Shown: piece after piece, positions 7,037 through 14,501 of the stretch
Layout: each line of letters starts with the position of its first letter
Position numbering within the stretch: the stretch's first letter is position 1
Program-made: the position numbers and the translations under genes
The notes under the pieces: model-generated
The model's input: only the letters and a program-made list of their open reading frames with translations
The model's database searches: none
Told to the model about the DNA's origin: nothing
Source: Burkholderia cepacia ATCC 25416
GTDB taxonomy: Bacteria > Pseudomonadota > Gammaproteobacteria > Burkholderiales > Burkholderiaceae
Assembly: GCF_001411495.1 (NCBI RefSeq)
Contig: NZ_CP012983.1
Coordinates: 1 to 64,000, forward strand
Direction: 5' to 3'
Length of the DNA: 64,000 nucleotides

Positions 7037-9139
7037 GTGCATGACGCAGCAGATCAGACGCGCGCCGTCGCGGCGCCGCCCCGCCGCCTGACTCGCGCGG
7101 CCGCGGCGCTGATCGCGCGCATCGACATCTTCACGCCGCGCGGCGCGTATGTCGCGCGCTCGGTCATCGCCGCCGCGCTCGCGCTCGGCGTCGCGTACCT
7201 GCTCGAACTGGAAACGCCGTATTCGGCCGCGTCGACGGTGCTGCTCGTGATCAATCCCGTCCAGGGCGCGGTGATCGGCAAGGGCGTGTGGCGCGTGGTC
7301 GGCACGATCGCGGGGATGGTCGTCGCGTTCGTGCTGATGGGCTGCTTCGCGCAGCAGCCGCTGCTGTTCATCCTCGGCTTCGCGTTCTGGCTCGGCGTCT
7401 GCGTCGCGGGCATGACGCTGCTGCGGCACTTCCGCGCGTCGGGCACCGTCGTGGCCGGCTACACGATCGGCCTGGCGACCTACGGCGCGATGCAACATCC
7501 CGAGCTGACCTTCGAACACGTGATCGGGCGCGGCTCGACGGTCGCGATCGGCGTGCTGTGCCTGAGCCTCGTGTCGATGCTGCTCGGCACGCGCGACGTG
7601 CACGCGAAACTCGACGCGCTGGTGACGCGCGTCACCGCCGACGTCGCGCGGGTCATCGCCGCGCAGCGCAACGGCCTCGCGGCGGCACCGGCCGACGACA
7701 AGCGGCACGCGCTGTTCGCCGGCATCTACGGCATCGACGATCTGCTCGCGCTCGGCAAGGCCGAATCGGAGGATCTCGCGCAACGCGCGGCCGCCGTGCG
7801 GCACGGGATGGCATCGCTGTTCGGCGCGCTCGCGGGCGGCATGCCGCCGCTGCCGGCCGACAGCCCCGGCGCGCGCGCGGTCGCATCGCTTCAGCCGCGT
7901 CTCGCGGCCGCGTGGCAGGCCGCCGCCGACGCATTGGGCGACGGCCCCGGCGGCGCGACGCACGCGCATGCGCTGCTCGGCGACGCGCGCGAACGCCTGC
8001 GCGACGCCCTCGACGGCATCGCGCTCGGCGATCCGCGCGACGATGCGGCGTTGCTGATCGCCGGCGAGCGGCTGATCGAACAGATCGACGACTACCGCGC
8101 GGCGCTCGACGGGCTCGTCGAATTGCAGCGCCCGCGCCCGGGCTACCGGCCCGCGCGGGTGCGCTTTCACCGCGACACGGGCGCGGCCCTGCGCAACGGC
8201 GTGCGCGCCGCGTGCGCGATCGTGATCTCGGGCGCATTCTGGCTCGCGACCGGCTGGAACCAGGGCGACATGATGCTGCTCGTCGTCGCGCCGTACTGCG
8301 CGCTGCTCGCGACCGCCGGCAACCCGGCCGCCGGCGCGCAGGCGTTCATCAAGGGCACGGTGCTCGCCGTGCCGGCCGCGTTCGTGTGCGCGTTCGGCAT
8401 CCTGCCGCGCATCGAAGGCTTTCCGCTGCTCGTCGTCGCGCTCGCGCTGTTCTGGATGCCCGGCATCTACGCGACGAGCGTGCCGAAGACCGCGCTCGCG
8501 GGGCTCGCCTATCTCGTCGCGTTCAACACGCTGACCGGCGCGACCAATCCGTTCCGCCCCGACGTCGCGCTGTTCCTGAACCAGTCGGTCGCGTGGGTGC
8601 TCGCCACGTTCCTCACGCTGCTCACGTTCCGGTTGATCCTGCCGGGCAACCTGGCCACCGACGCCACGCGGCTGCGCCGCACGATCCGCGACGACACGCT
8701 CGCGCTCGTGGCCGGCCGGCGCGTCACGGCGGCGGGCTGGCAGCAGCGCCAGCAGCACCGCATCGCGCAGCTCGGCGCGCTGCTCGCCGGCCAGCCGGTC
8801 GCGATGACGCAGGCGAGCATCGAGGCGCTCGCGGCGCTGCACGTCGGCAAGGAGCTGCTGCGGATCCGCCGCGGCGCCGCGCGCGACGGCTTGCCCGACC
8901 CCGCGCGACGATGCGTGCGGGCGGGGCTCGCGGGCCTCGCGCGGCACGCGGCCGCCCCGCCGCGCGCGGCCCGGCATGCACGGCGCGCCGCGCACGCGCT
9001 GGCCGGCCTCGCCGCCGCGCAGCCGGGCACCACCGAACTGAAGTGGCTGATGGCCGCGTTCGCCGACGTCTACGTGCTGCTGCACACGTACGCCGCCTAT
9101 TTCACCGCCGTTCCGGAGCGCGCCCGCGATGCTCAGTGA
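7037..9139 (+). CDS. FUSC family inner-membrane efflux protein (AaeB-like)
   Basis: The product has 700 residues, starting at a GTG (7037) with GGAG 8 bases upstream. It has the duplicated FUSC/AaeB architecture: an N-terminal membrane block (about residues 35-180, including AASTVLLVINPVQGAVIGKGVWRVVGTIAG), a soluble middle, a second membrane block (about 385-540, including MMLLVVAPYCALLATAGNP and FWMPGIYATSVPKTALAGLAYLVAF) and a soluble tail. E. coli AaeB exports p-hydroxybenzoate and related acids with AaeA. Its reading frame overlaps the DUF1656 gene by 11 bp. With the next three genes it forms a complete tripartite pump. Confidence 0.9.
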   Translation: MHDAADQTRAVAAPPRRLTRAAAALIARIDIFTPRGAYVARSVIAAALALGVAYLLELETPYSAASTVLLVINPVQGAVIGKGVWRVVGTIAGMVVAFVLMGCFAQQPLLFILGFAFWLGVCVAGMTLLRHFRASGTVVAGYTIGLATYGAMQHPELTFEHVIGRGSTVAIGVLCLSLVSMLLGTRDVHAKLDALVTRVTADVARVIAAQRNGLAAAPADDKRHALFAGIYGIDDLLALGKAESEDLAQRAAAVRHGMASLFGALAGGMPPLPADSPGARAVASLQPRLAAAWQAAADALGDGPGGATHAHALLGDARERLRDALDGIALGDPRDDAALLIAGERLIEQIDDYRAALDGLVELQRPRPGYRPARVRFHRDTGAALRNGVRAACAIVISGAFWLATGWNQGDMMLLVVAPYCALLATAGNPAAGAQAFIKGTVLAVPAAFVCAFGILPRIEGFPLLVVALALFWMPGIYATSVPKTALAGLAYLVAFNTLTGATNPFRPDVALFLNQSVAWVLATFLTLLTFRLILPGNLATDATRLRRTIRDDTLALVAGRRVTAAGWQQRQQHRIAQLGALLAGQPVAMTQASIEALAALHVGKELLRIRRGAARDGLPDPARRCVRAGLAGLARHAAAPPRAARHARRAAHALAGLAAAQPGTTELKWLMAAFADVYVLLHTYAAYFTAVPERARDAQ

Positions 9140-9323
9140 ATTCCCGCTGGCCGGCATCTACCTGCCGCCCTTTTTCGTCTATGCGTGCGCGACCGTGCCG
9201 CTCTATCTGGCCGTGCGCGCGCTGCTCGCAAGGCTCGGCGTGCTGCGCCGCGTGTGGCATCCGGCGCTGTTCGAGTTCGCGATTTCGCTCGTGCTGGTCG
9301 CCACGCTGATCCTCTATTTCTAG
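9129..9323 (+). CDS. DUF1656 small membrane protein (AaeX-like)
   Basis: The product has 64 residues, with two membrane segments (LAGIYLPPFFVYACATVPLYL and LFEFAISLVLVATLILYF) joined by a basic loop. This is the DUF1656/AaeX pattern that accompanies FUSC pumps. It overlaps the FUSC gene by 11 bp and is followed after 24 bp by the membrane fusion protein, so the genes are translationally linked. Its biochemical role in the pump is not known for the family. Confidence 0.88.
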   Translation: MLSEFPLAGIYLPPFFVYACATVPLYLAVRALLARLGVLRRVWHPALFEFAISLVLVATLILYF

Positions 9324-9347
9324 CCTCCCGTCGGAACGTATCGCGTC

Positions 9348-10262
9348 ATGTCGCTCAAACCCCTCACCCGCTCCCTGCTGACGCTCGCCACCGTGGCCGT
9401 GGCGATCGTGCTGGTCGCCGCGCTCTGGCATGCATACGTCCTCGCGCCGTGGACGCGCGACGCGCGTGTCAGCGCGCACGTCGTGCGGATCGCGCCCGAA
9501 GTGTCGGGCACCGTCGTCGAAGTCGCGGTGGTCGACAACCAGCGCGTCGCGAAAGGCGACGTGCTGTACCGGATCGATCCGCAGCGCTTCGCGCTGGCGG
9601 TGGAACAGGCCGAGGCGCAGGTCGCCGCGACCGCCGAGTCGATGCGCCAGAAGCGCGACGAAGCGCAGCGGCGCACCGGCCTCGACGATCTCGTGCCGCG
9701 GGAGGACATCCAGCGCTCGAGCCGCGCGGTGGCGATCGCGCAGGCCGAGCACCGCAAGGCGCTGGCCGCGCTCGACGTCGCGAAGCTCGACCTCGAACGC
9801 ACGACGCTGCGCTCGCCGGTCGACGGTTACGTGACGCAGCTGCGCCTGCGTCACGGCGACTACGCGGTCGAAGGCAAGCCCGGCATCTCGGTGCTCGACG
9901 CGCACAGCTTCTGGATCACCGGCTATTTCGAGGAGACCAAGCTGCGCCGCGTCGCGACGGGTGCACCCGCGACGATCCGGCTGATGGGCTTCGATCCGCT
10001 GCTGAGCGGGCACGTGACGAGCATCGGCCGCGGCATCGCCGACGAAAACGGCACGCTCGACGAACTCGGCCTGCCGGCCGTCAACCCGACCTTCAGCTGG
10101 GTGCGGCTCGCGCAGCGCATTCCGGTGCGCATCGAGATCGACCGGGTGCCGGCCGGCGTGCTGCTGGCGGCCGGCATGACGTGCAGCGTCGAAGTCGGCG
10201 AACGCGGGCGCGAGCGCACGCCGCGCGGCCGGCTCGCGTCGTGGCTGCACGCGTGGATGTGA
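9348..10262 (+). CDS. HlyD family membrane fusion protein (AaeA-like)
   Basis: The product has 304 residues. A single N-terminal membrane anchor (about residues 10-30, LLTLATVAVAIVLVAALW) is followed by APWTRDARVSAHVVRIAPEVSGTVVEV, a biotinyl-lipoyl half-motif typical of EmrA/AaeA proteins. A coiled-coil hairpin follows, then the second lipoyl half (LDLERTTLRSPVDGYVTQLRLRHGDY) and a beta-barrel domain. It links the FUSC inner-membrane protein to the outer-membrane channel encoded next. Confidence 0.9.
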   Translation: MSLKPLTRSLLTLATVAVAIVLVAALWHAYVLAPWTRDARVSAHVVRIAPEVSGTVVEVAVVDNQRVAKGDVLYRIDPQRFALAVEQAEAQVAATAESMRQKRDEAQRRTGLDDLVPREDIQRSSRAVAIAQAEHRKALAALDVAKLDLERTTLRSPVDGYVTQLRLRHGDYAVEGKPGISVLDAHSFWITGYFEETKLRRVATGAPATIRLMGFDPLLSGHVTSIGRGIADENGTLDELGLPAVNPTFSWVRLAQRIPVRIEIDRVPAGVLLAAGMTCSVEVGERGRERTPRGRLASWLHAWM

Positions 10263-10273
10263 CGGAGGCGACG

Positions 10274-11749
10274 ATGCGATGCCCGTTCCCTCCGGTGCGC
10301 GCGACGTGCCGCGTGCGCGCCTTCGTCGCGGCCTGCGCGTGCGCGCTCGCCGCGTGCACGACGGTCGGCCCCGATTACGTGGCGCCGCAGCCCGCGCACC
10401 CGCCCGGCTGGAGCGCGCCGCGCGACACGGTGACGGCCGACCCCGCGCAGTTGCAGGACTGGTGGCGCGCGTTCGGCGATGCGCAGCTCGATGCGCTGGT
10501 CGAGCAGGCGATCGCGCACAACCAGGATCTCGCGATCGCGCGCCAGCGCTTGCTGCAGGCGCGCGCCGAACGCGACCAGATCGCGAGCCGACTCGGCCCG
10601 ACCGTCACCGCGGGCGGGAACGCCGATGCGCTGCGCTCGTCGCGCGCGCTCGAATGGCCGCCCGGGATCGGCCAGTCGCGCACCTACCGGCTCGGCTTCG
10701 ATGCGTCGTGGGAACTCGACCTGTTCGGCGGCACGCGACGCGCGGTCGAATCCGCCGATGCGCAGATCGACGCGCTCGACGACGATCGCCACGCGATCCT
10801 CGTGAGCCTGCTGGCCGAGCTTGCATCCGATTACGCGGAACTGCGCGCGACCCAGGAGCGGCTGCGGATCGCAACGGACAACGTCGCGAGCCTCGACGCC
10901 ACGCGGCAGCTGACCGAGCGCTCGAACCGGCGCGGCCTCGGCACGTCGTTCGCGGTCGCGCAGGCGCGTGCCGAACTGCAGCTCGCGCAGGCGGCGGTGC
11001 CGCCGCTGCAACAGGACGTCGCGCGCCTCGCCCACGCGATCGGCGTGCTCGTCGGCGGTTTTCCGGAAACGCTGCGCGACTCGCTGAGCGCGCCCGGCGC
11101 GACCCTGCCGGTCGCGCCAGCGCTGCCCGTCACGCTGCCGTCGGACGTGATCCGCGAGCGCCCCGACATTCGCGCCGCCGAACGGCGGCTGGCCGCCGCG
11201 ACCGCCCAGATCGGCGTCGCGCGCGCCGAGCAGTTTCCGCATTTCGCGATTCCGCTGAGCCTCGGCACGACGGCGAGCCTCGTGCAGGACCTGTTCTCGG
11301 GCGCGAGCGTCGCATGGTCGGTCGCGCTCGACGGCACGCAGACGCTGTACGACGGCGGCCGCGCGAAAGCCGGCGTCGACGCCGCGCGCGCGGCCGCCGA
11401 GGCGGCCCGGCTCGCCTACGAGCAGCGCATCCGCGGCGCGTTTCGCGATGTCGAGGACGCGCTGGTGGCGATCGGCGCCGCGCGCGACCAGCAAGCCATG
11501 CTCGCCGCGGCAGTCGACAGCAGCCAGGATGCGCAGTCGCGCGCGACGCGGCTGTATCGCAACGGCCTCGGCGAATACCTGTCGGTGCTCACGGCGCAGC
11601 GCGCGACGTACCGCGCCCGCGATGCGCTCGCGCTCAGCCGGCTCGCCCAGGTGCAGGGCGCGATCGCGCTCTACAAGTCGCTCGGCGTCGGCTGGCGCGC
11701 CGCGCCGCCGGTCGCGCAGGCCGCCGCGGCGCAAGCGAGCGCGCATTGA
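10274..11749 (+). CDS. NodT/OprM-type outer-membrane efflux lipoprotein
   Basis: The product has 491 residues, starting at the ATG at 10274, 11 bp after the fusion protein. A signal peptide ends in the lipobox CALAACTTVGPDYVAP, and two outer-membrane efflux repeats follow (QARAERDQIASRLGPTV..., then IRERPDIRAAERRLAAATAQIGVARAEQFPHF). The C-terminus ends in the usual QGAIALYKSLGVGW. It supplies the trans-periplasmic exit duct of the FUSC pump and completes the operon that starts at 7037. Confidence 0.9.
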   Translation: MRCPFPPVRATCRVRAFVAACACALAACTTVGPDYVAPQPAHPPGWSAPRDTVTADPAQLQDWWRAFGDAQLDALVEQAIAHNQDLAIARQRLLQARAERDQIASRLGPTVTAGGNADALRSSRALEWPPGIGQSRTYRLGFDASWELDLFGGTRRAVESADAQIDALDDDRHAILVSLLAELASDYAELRATQERLRIATDNVASLDATRQLTERSNRRGLGTSFAVAQARAELQLAQAAVPPLQQDVARLAHAIGVLVGGFPETLRDSLSAPGATLPVAPALPVTLPSDVIRERPDIRAAERRLAAATAQIGVARAEQFPHFAIPLSLGTTASLVQDLFSGASVAWSVALDGTQTLYDGGRAKAGVDAARAAAEAARLAYEQRIRGAFRDVEDALVAIGAARDQQAMLAAAVDSSQDAQSRATRLYRNGLGEYLSVLTAQRATYRARDALALSRLAQVQGAIALYKSLGVGWRAAPPVAQAAAAQASAH

Positions 11750-11806
11750 ATGCCCACGCACGGCCACCCGACGCTTCGGCGTCGCTCATCCAACGGAGAA
11801 CCCTCG

Positions 11807-12247
11807 ATGTCCGCTCTCAATCCGAATGATTTCGCGTTACACGACATCCATCTCTTTCCGGTCTGCGTGTTTCGCCCCGAACACGCGACACCGGGCTACG
11901 CACCGCGCTGGGAAGGCGAGATCGACACGCTGATGCGCCACGGCGAACCGTTCGTGATCGTCTACGTCGAGCTCGACACCGACGAGAGCCACGACGACCG
12001 CAAGCATCGCGCGGTCTGGCTCAAGCAGAACAAGGTCGAGCTGGGCGCCGTCTGCAAGGCGCTCGTCAGCGTCGAACCCGATCCCGACCGGCGCGCGGAA
12101 GTGGCCGCGCAGGGCGAGGTCGCCGTCAAGGCATTCGGGATTCCGCATCACGCGGTGGCGTCGTTCGGGCAGGCCGTCTCGCTCGCCGCCCGGCTCACGC
12201 GGCAGCATTCGGGCAACGACGCGCTGCAAACCGGACAACAGGCATGA
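11807..12247 (+). CDS. Conserved hypothetical protein
   Basis: The product has 146 residues, starting at 11807 behind CGGAGAA. It is soluble, with no signal peptide. It is acidic in the middle (FVIVYVELDTDESHDDRKHRAVWLK), followed by a helical tail (VAVKAFGIPHHAVASFGQAVSLAARL). It follows the pump operon after 57 bp on the same strand, so it may be co-transcribed. The family is not recognised, and no catalytic motif is evident. Confidence 0.65.
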   Translation: MSALNPNDFALHDIHLFPVCVFRPEHATPGYAPRWEGEIDTLMRHGEPFVIVYVELDTDESHDDRKHRAVWLKQNKVELGAVCKALVSVEPDPDRRAEVAAQGEVAVKAFGIPHHAVASFGQAVSLAARLTRQHSGNDALQTGQQA

Positions 12248-12299
12248 CGGGGCCGGCACGCCGGGCCACGTCGAATCCGCCACCGACACGAGGGCCGGC

Positions 12300-13049
12300 A
12301 TGCGCTATCCCGCCCTGACGATCACGAGCTCGCACACGCTGGCGTCATGTCCGTCGCGGCTGCCCGATCCGGGCGAGATCCTGTTGTGGCGACTGCGCGG
12401 CGAATGGCAGCTCATCACCAGCGAGCAAGGCCATCTCTGCCTGTCGAAGACGGAACTGCGGCGTGCCAGGATGCATCCGAACCGCGCGCACGGCCGCCGC
12501 TTCGCGATCGGCCGGTCGGCGCTGCGCGCGATCCTGGGGACGCTGGCCGGCCGCGCCGCCGACGAGCTCACGCTGATCGAGCGCGAGGCCGACCATATCG
12601 CGATCGCGGGCTGCGACTCGCTGGACGGGCTCGACATCGTGGTCGGCCACGCCGGCATCTGGATCGTGATCGCGATCGCCCGTGGCCCGATCGGGCTGGG
12701 CATGGCGCAAGCCGGCACGTACGCCGGTCCGGCATCGCGCGACCAGCTTCGGCTGGACAGCCTCTCGAATGCATGCGGAAGCGGACACGGCGCGACGCTC
12801 GCGTCGCTGGCGCCGTTTGCGGGACCTTTCCGCGAGGTCGATACGCCGCATGCGGGCCGCTGGCGCCTGCTCGACATCCCGCTCCCCGGCCTGGTCTGCG
12901 CGGCAACCGTTGCCGCGCGCCAGATGGACAAGATCCATGCGGTGGGCTGGCGCGGCGAACGCAAGGACTGGCTGGCCGACCGCGATCGCCACCTGCGGGC
13001 CGCGACGTCGAGCGGCACAGCGGCCTGCATCGCGGCCGAGACCGGATAA
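12300..13049 (+). CDS. 4'-phosphopantetheinyl transferase-like protein, apparently degenerate
   Basis: The product has 249 residues. The N-terminal half resembles Sfp-type phosphopantetheinyl transferases (LSKTELRRARMHPNRAHGRRFAIGRSALRAILGTLAGR). The central Mg-binding segment, normally like VGVDIE, reads ARGPIGLGMAQAG, and no WxxKEA motif follows. The catalytic acidic residues therefore seem to be missing, which predicts an inactive or repurposed protein. It sits between the unknown gene at 11807 and the RND operon, all on one strand. The assignment rests on the N-terminal resemblance only. Confidence 0.5.
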   Translation: MRYPALTITSSHTLASCPSRLPDPGEILLWRLRGEWQLITSEQGHLCLSKTELRRARMHPNRAHGRRFAIGRSALRAILGTLAGRAADELTLIEREADHIAIAGCDSLDGLDIVVGHAGIWIVIAIARGPIGLGMAQAGTYAGPASRDQLRLDSLSNACGSGHGATLASLAPFAGPFREVDTPHAGRWRLLDIPLPGLVCAATVAARQMDKIHAVGWRGERKDWLADRDRHLRAATSSGTAACIAAETG

Positions 13050-13107
13050 ACCGGCGCAGCAATCCTCGCGGCGCATGCTTGCGCGCCGGCCGCTGTCGGC
13101 ATCGATG

Positions 13108-13153
13108 ATGGGATGCCGTTCATGGGAACGCGCGAAGGTTCCCGGTTATGGGA
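13108..13153. repeat. Triple ATGGGA repeat, copy A
   Basis: Three ATGGGA boxes (13108, 13122, 13148) are joined by CGCGCGAAG and CCGGTTATGGGA sequences. A close copy with almost the same spacing lies at 24133-24178. This copy is upstream of the RND operon, in the 274-bp gap after the phosphopantetheinyl-transferase-like gene. Confidence 0.6.
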
Positions 13154-13220
13154 GCACGCGCTCCGGATGTAAAGCGCCGACACCGCCGCCGCATCGCCGT
13201 TCCGCGATTCTTTCGCCGCC

Positions 13221-13279
13221 TCCATCAAACCTCCATCTTTCCGCACAAAAAACTCCATCGGGCACACGCACACTGCGAA
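13221..13279 (+). promoter_or_regulatory. Triple TCCATC promoter box upstream of the RND operon
   Basis: TCCATC occurs at 13221, 13232 and 13253 (steps of 11 and 21 bp, so on one face of the helix), with CCGCACAA between the second and third, and CACACTGCGAA at 13269-13279. The same arrangement, with the same 48-bp distance from first box to CACACTGCGAA, occurs upstream of the pqi operon at 20458. Direct repeats phased this way are typical of OmpR/PhoB-family binding sites. The adjacent response regulator at 19206 is the likely binder. Confidence 0.65.
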
Positions 13280-13323
13280 CCGAAAATGCGGGCCATCGGG
13301 TGCCTGCGTCCCATGGAGTCCAC

Positions 13324-14481
13324 ATGAAGAATCAGAAACGAGCCTGCTACGGCGCCGTGTGCGCGCTGGTGGCAGCGATGCTGGCGGGCTGCGGGCCCTC
13401 CGAACAGCAGGCCGCCGCGCCGGCCATCCCGGTTGCGGCAATGACGCTCGCGGCCGCGCCCCTCGACCTGACCGAAGACCTGCCCGGCCGCGTCGCGGCG
13501 CACCGGATCGCCGAGATCCGGCCGCAGGTCAGCGGCATCGTGCAGCGACGGCTGTTCGAACAGGGCTCGGAAGTGCGCGCGGGCGAGCCGCTGTTCCAGA
13601 TCAACCCGGCGCCGTTCAAGGCCGACATGGACACGGCCGCAGCGGCCCTGCAACGTGCGCAAGCCGCGCTAGAACGGGCCAAGGTGCAGACCACCCGCCT
13701 CAAGCCGCTGGTGGAAGCCGACGCGATCAGCCGGCAGGTCTACGACGACTCGGTGTCGCAACGCGACCAGGCTGCCGCCGACGTCGCGCAGGCCCGCGCG
13801 ACGCTCGCGCGCCGCCAGCTCGACCTGAAATTCGCGACCGTCGAGGCGCCGATCACGGGCCGCATCGACCAGGCTCTCGTGACCGAGGGTGCACTCGTCG
13901 CGAGCAGCGACAGCCAGCCGATGGCACGCATCCAGCAGATCGACCAGGTTTATGTGGACGTCCGCCAGCCGGCCGCGTCGCTCGATTCGCTGCGCGGCGC
14001 GCTCGCCGGGCAGCCGGACACCGCGGGCAACGGCCTGCCGGTCGACGTGCTGCGCGACGACGACTCGCGCTACGACGTGAAGGGCCGCATGCTGTTCTCG
14101 GGCGTCAACGTCGATCCGGGTACCGGTGACGTGCTGCTGCGCGTGCTGGTCGACAACCCGAAGCGCGAGCTGCTGCCGGGCATGTACGTGCGTGCCCGCA
14201 TCCCGCGCGCGCACTACGCCGACGCGCTGACCGTGCCGCAACAGGCGATCGTCCGCGCCGGCGGCAAACCGCAGGTCTGGGTGATCGACGCGAAGAACCA
14301 GGCACACCTGAAGGCCGTCGAGGTGGGCGAGCTGACGAACCGCAGCTATCGGATCAAGTCGGGGCTGCAGGCGGGCCAGAAGATCGCCATCGAAGGCATG
14401 GAGCGCCTGAGCGATGGTGCGCCCGTGACGGCGACCGCCTGGAAGGCGCCTGAAGCGGTCAAGACCGCTTCGTCGCACTGA
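13324..14481 (+). CDS. RND efflux periplasmic adaptor (membrane fusion) lipoprotein
   Basis: The product has 385 residues, with the ATG behind GGAG. A lipoprotein signal ends at LVAAMLAGCGPSEQ. The AcrA/MexA order follows: barrel-sandwich half AAHRIAEIRPQVSGIVQRRLFEQGSEVRAGEPLFQINP, a coiled-coil hairpin (about residues 95-155), the second lipoyl half FATVEAPITGRIDQALVTEGALV, a beta-barrel and a membrane-proximal domain. It couples the RND transporter encoded 20 bp downstream to the outer-membrane channel. Transcription probably starts from the TCCATC-box promoter just upstream. Confidence 0.93.
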   Translation: MKNQKRACYGAVCALVAAMLAGCGPSEQQAAAPAIPVAAMTLAAAPLDLTEDLPGRVAAHRIAEIRPQVSGIVQRRLFEQGSEVRAGEPLFQINPAPFKADMDTAAAALQRAQAALERAKVQTTRLKPLVEADAISRQVYDDSVSQRDQAAADVAQARATLARRQLDLKFATVEAPITGRIDQALVTEGALVASSDSQPMARIQQIDQVYVDVRQPAASLDSLRGALAGQPDTAGNGLPVDVLRDDDSRYDVKGRMLFSGVNVDPGTGDVLLRVLVDNPKRELLPGMYVRARIPRAHYADALTVPQQAIVRAGGKPQVWVIDAKNQAHLKAVEVGELTNRSYRIKSGLQAGQKIAIEGMERLSDGAPVTATAWKAPEAVKTASSH

Positions 14482-14501
14482 GTCACGGGGAGCATCCAGT
14501 C

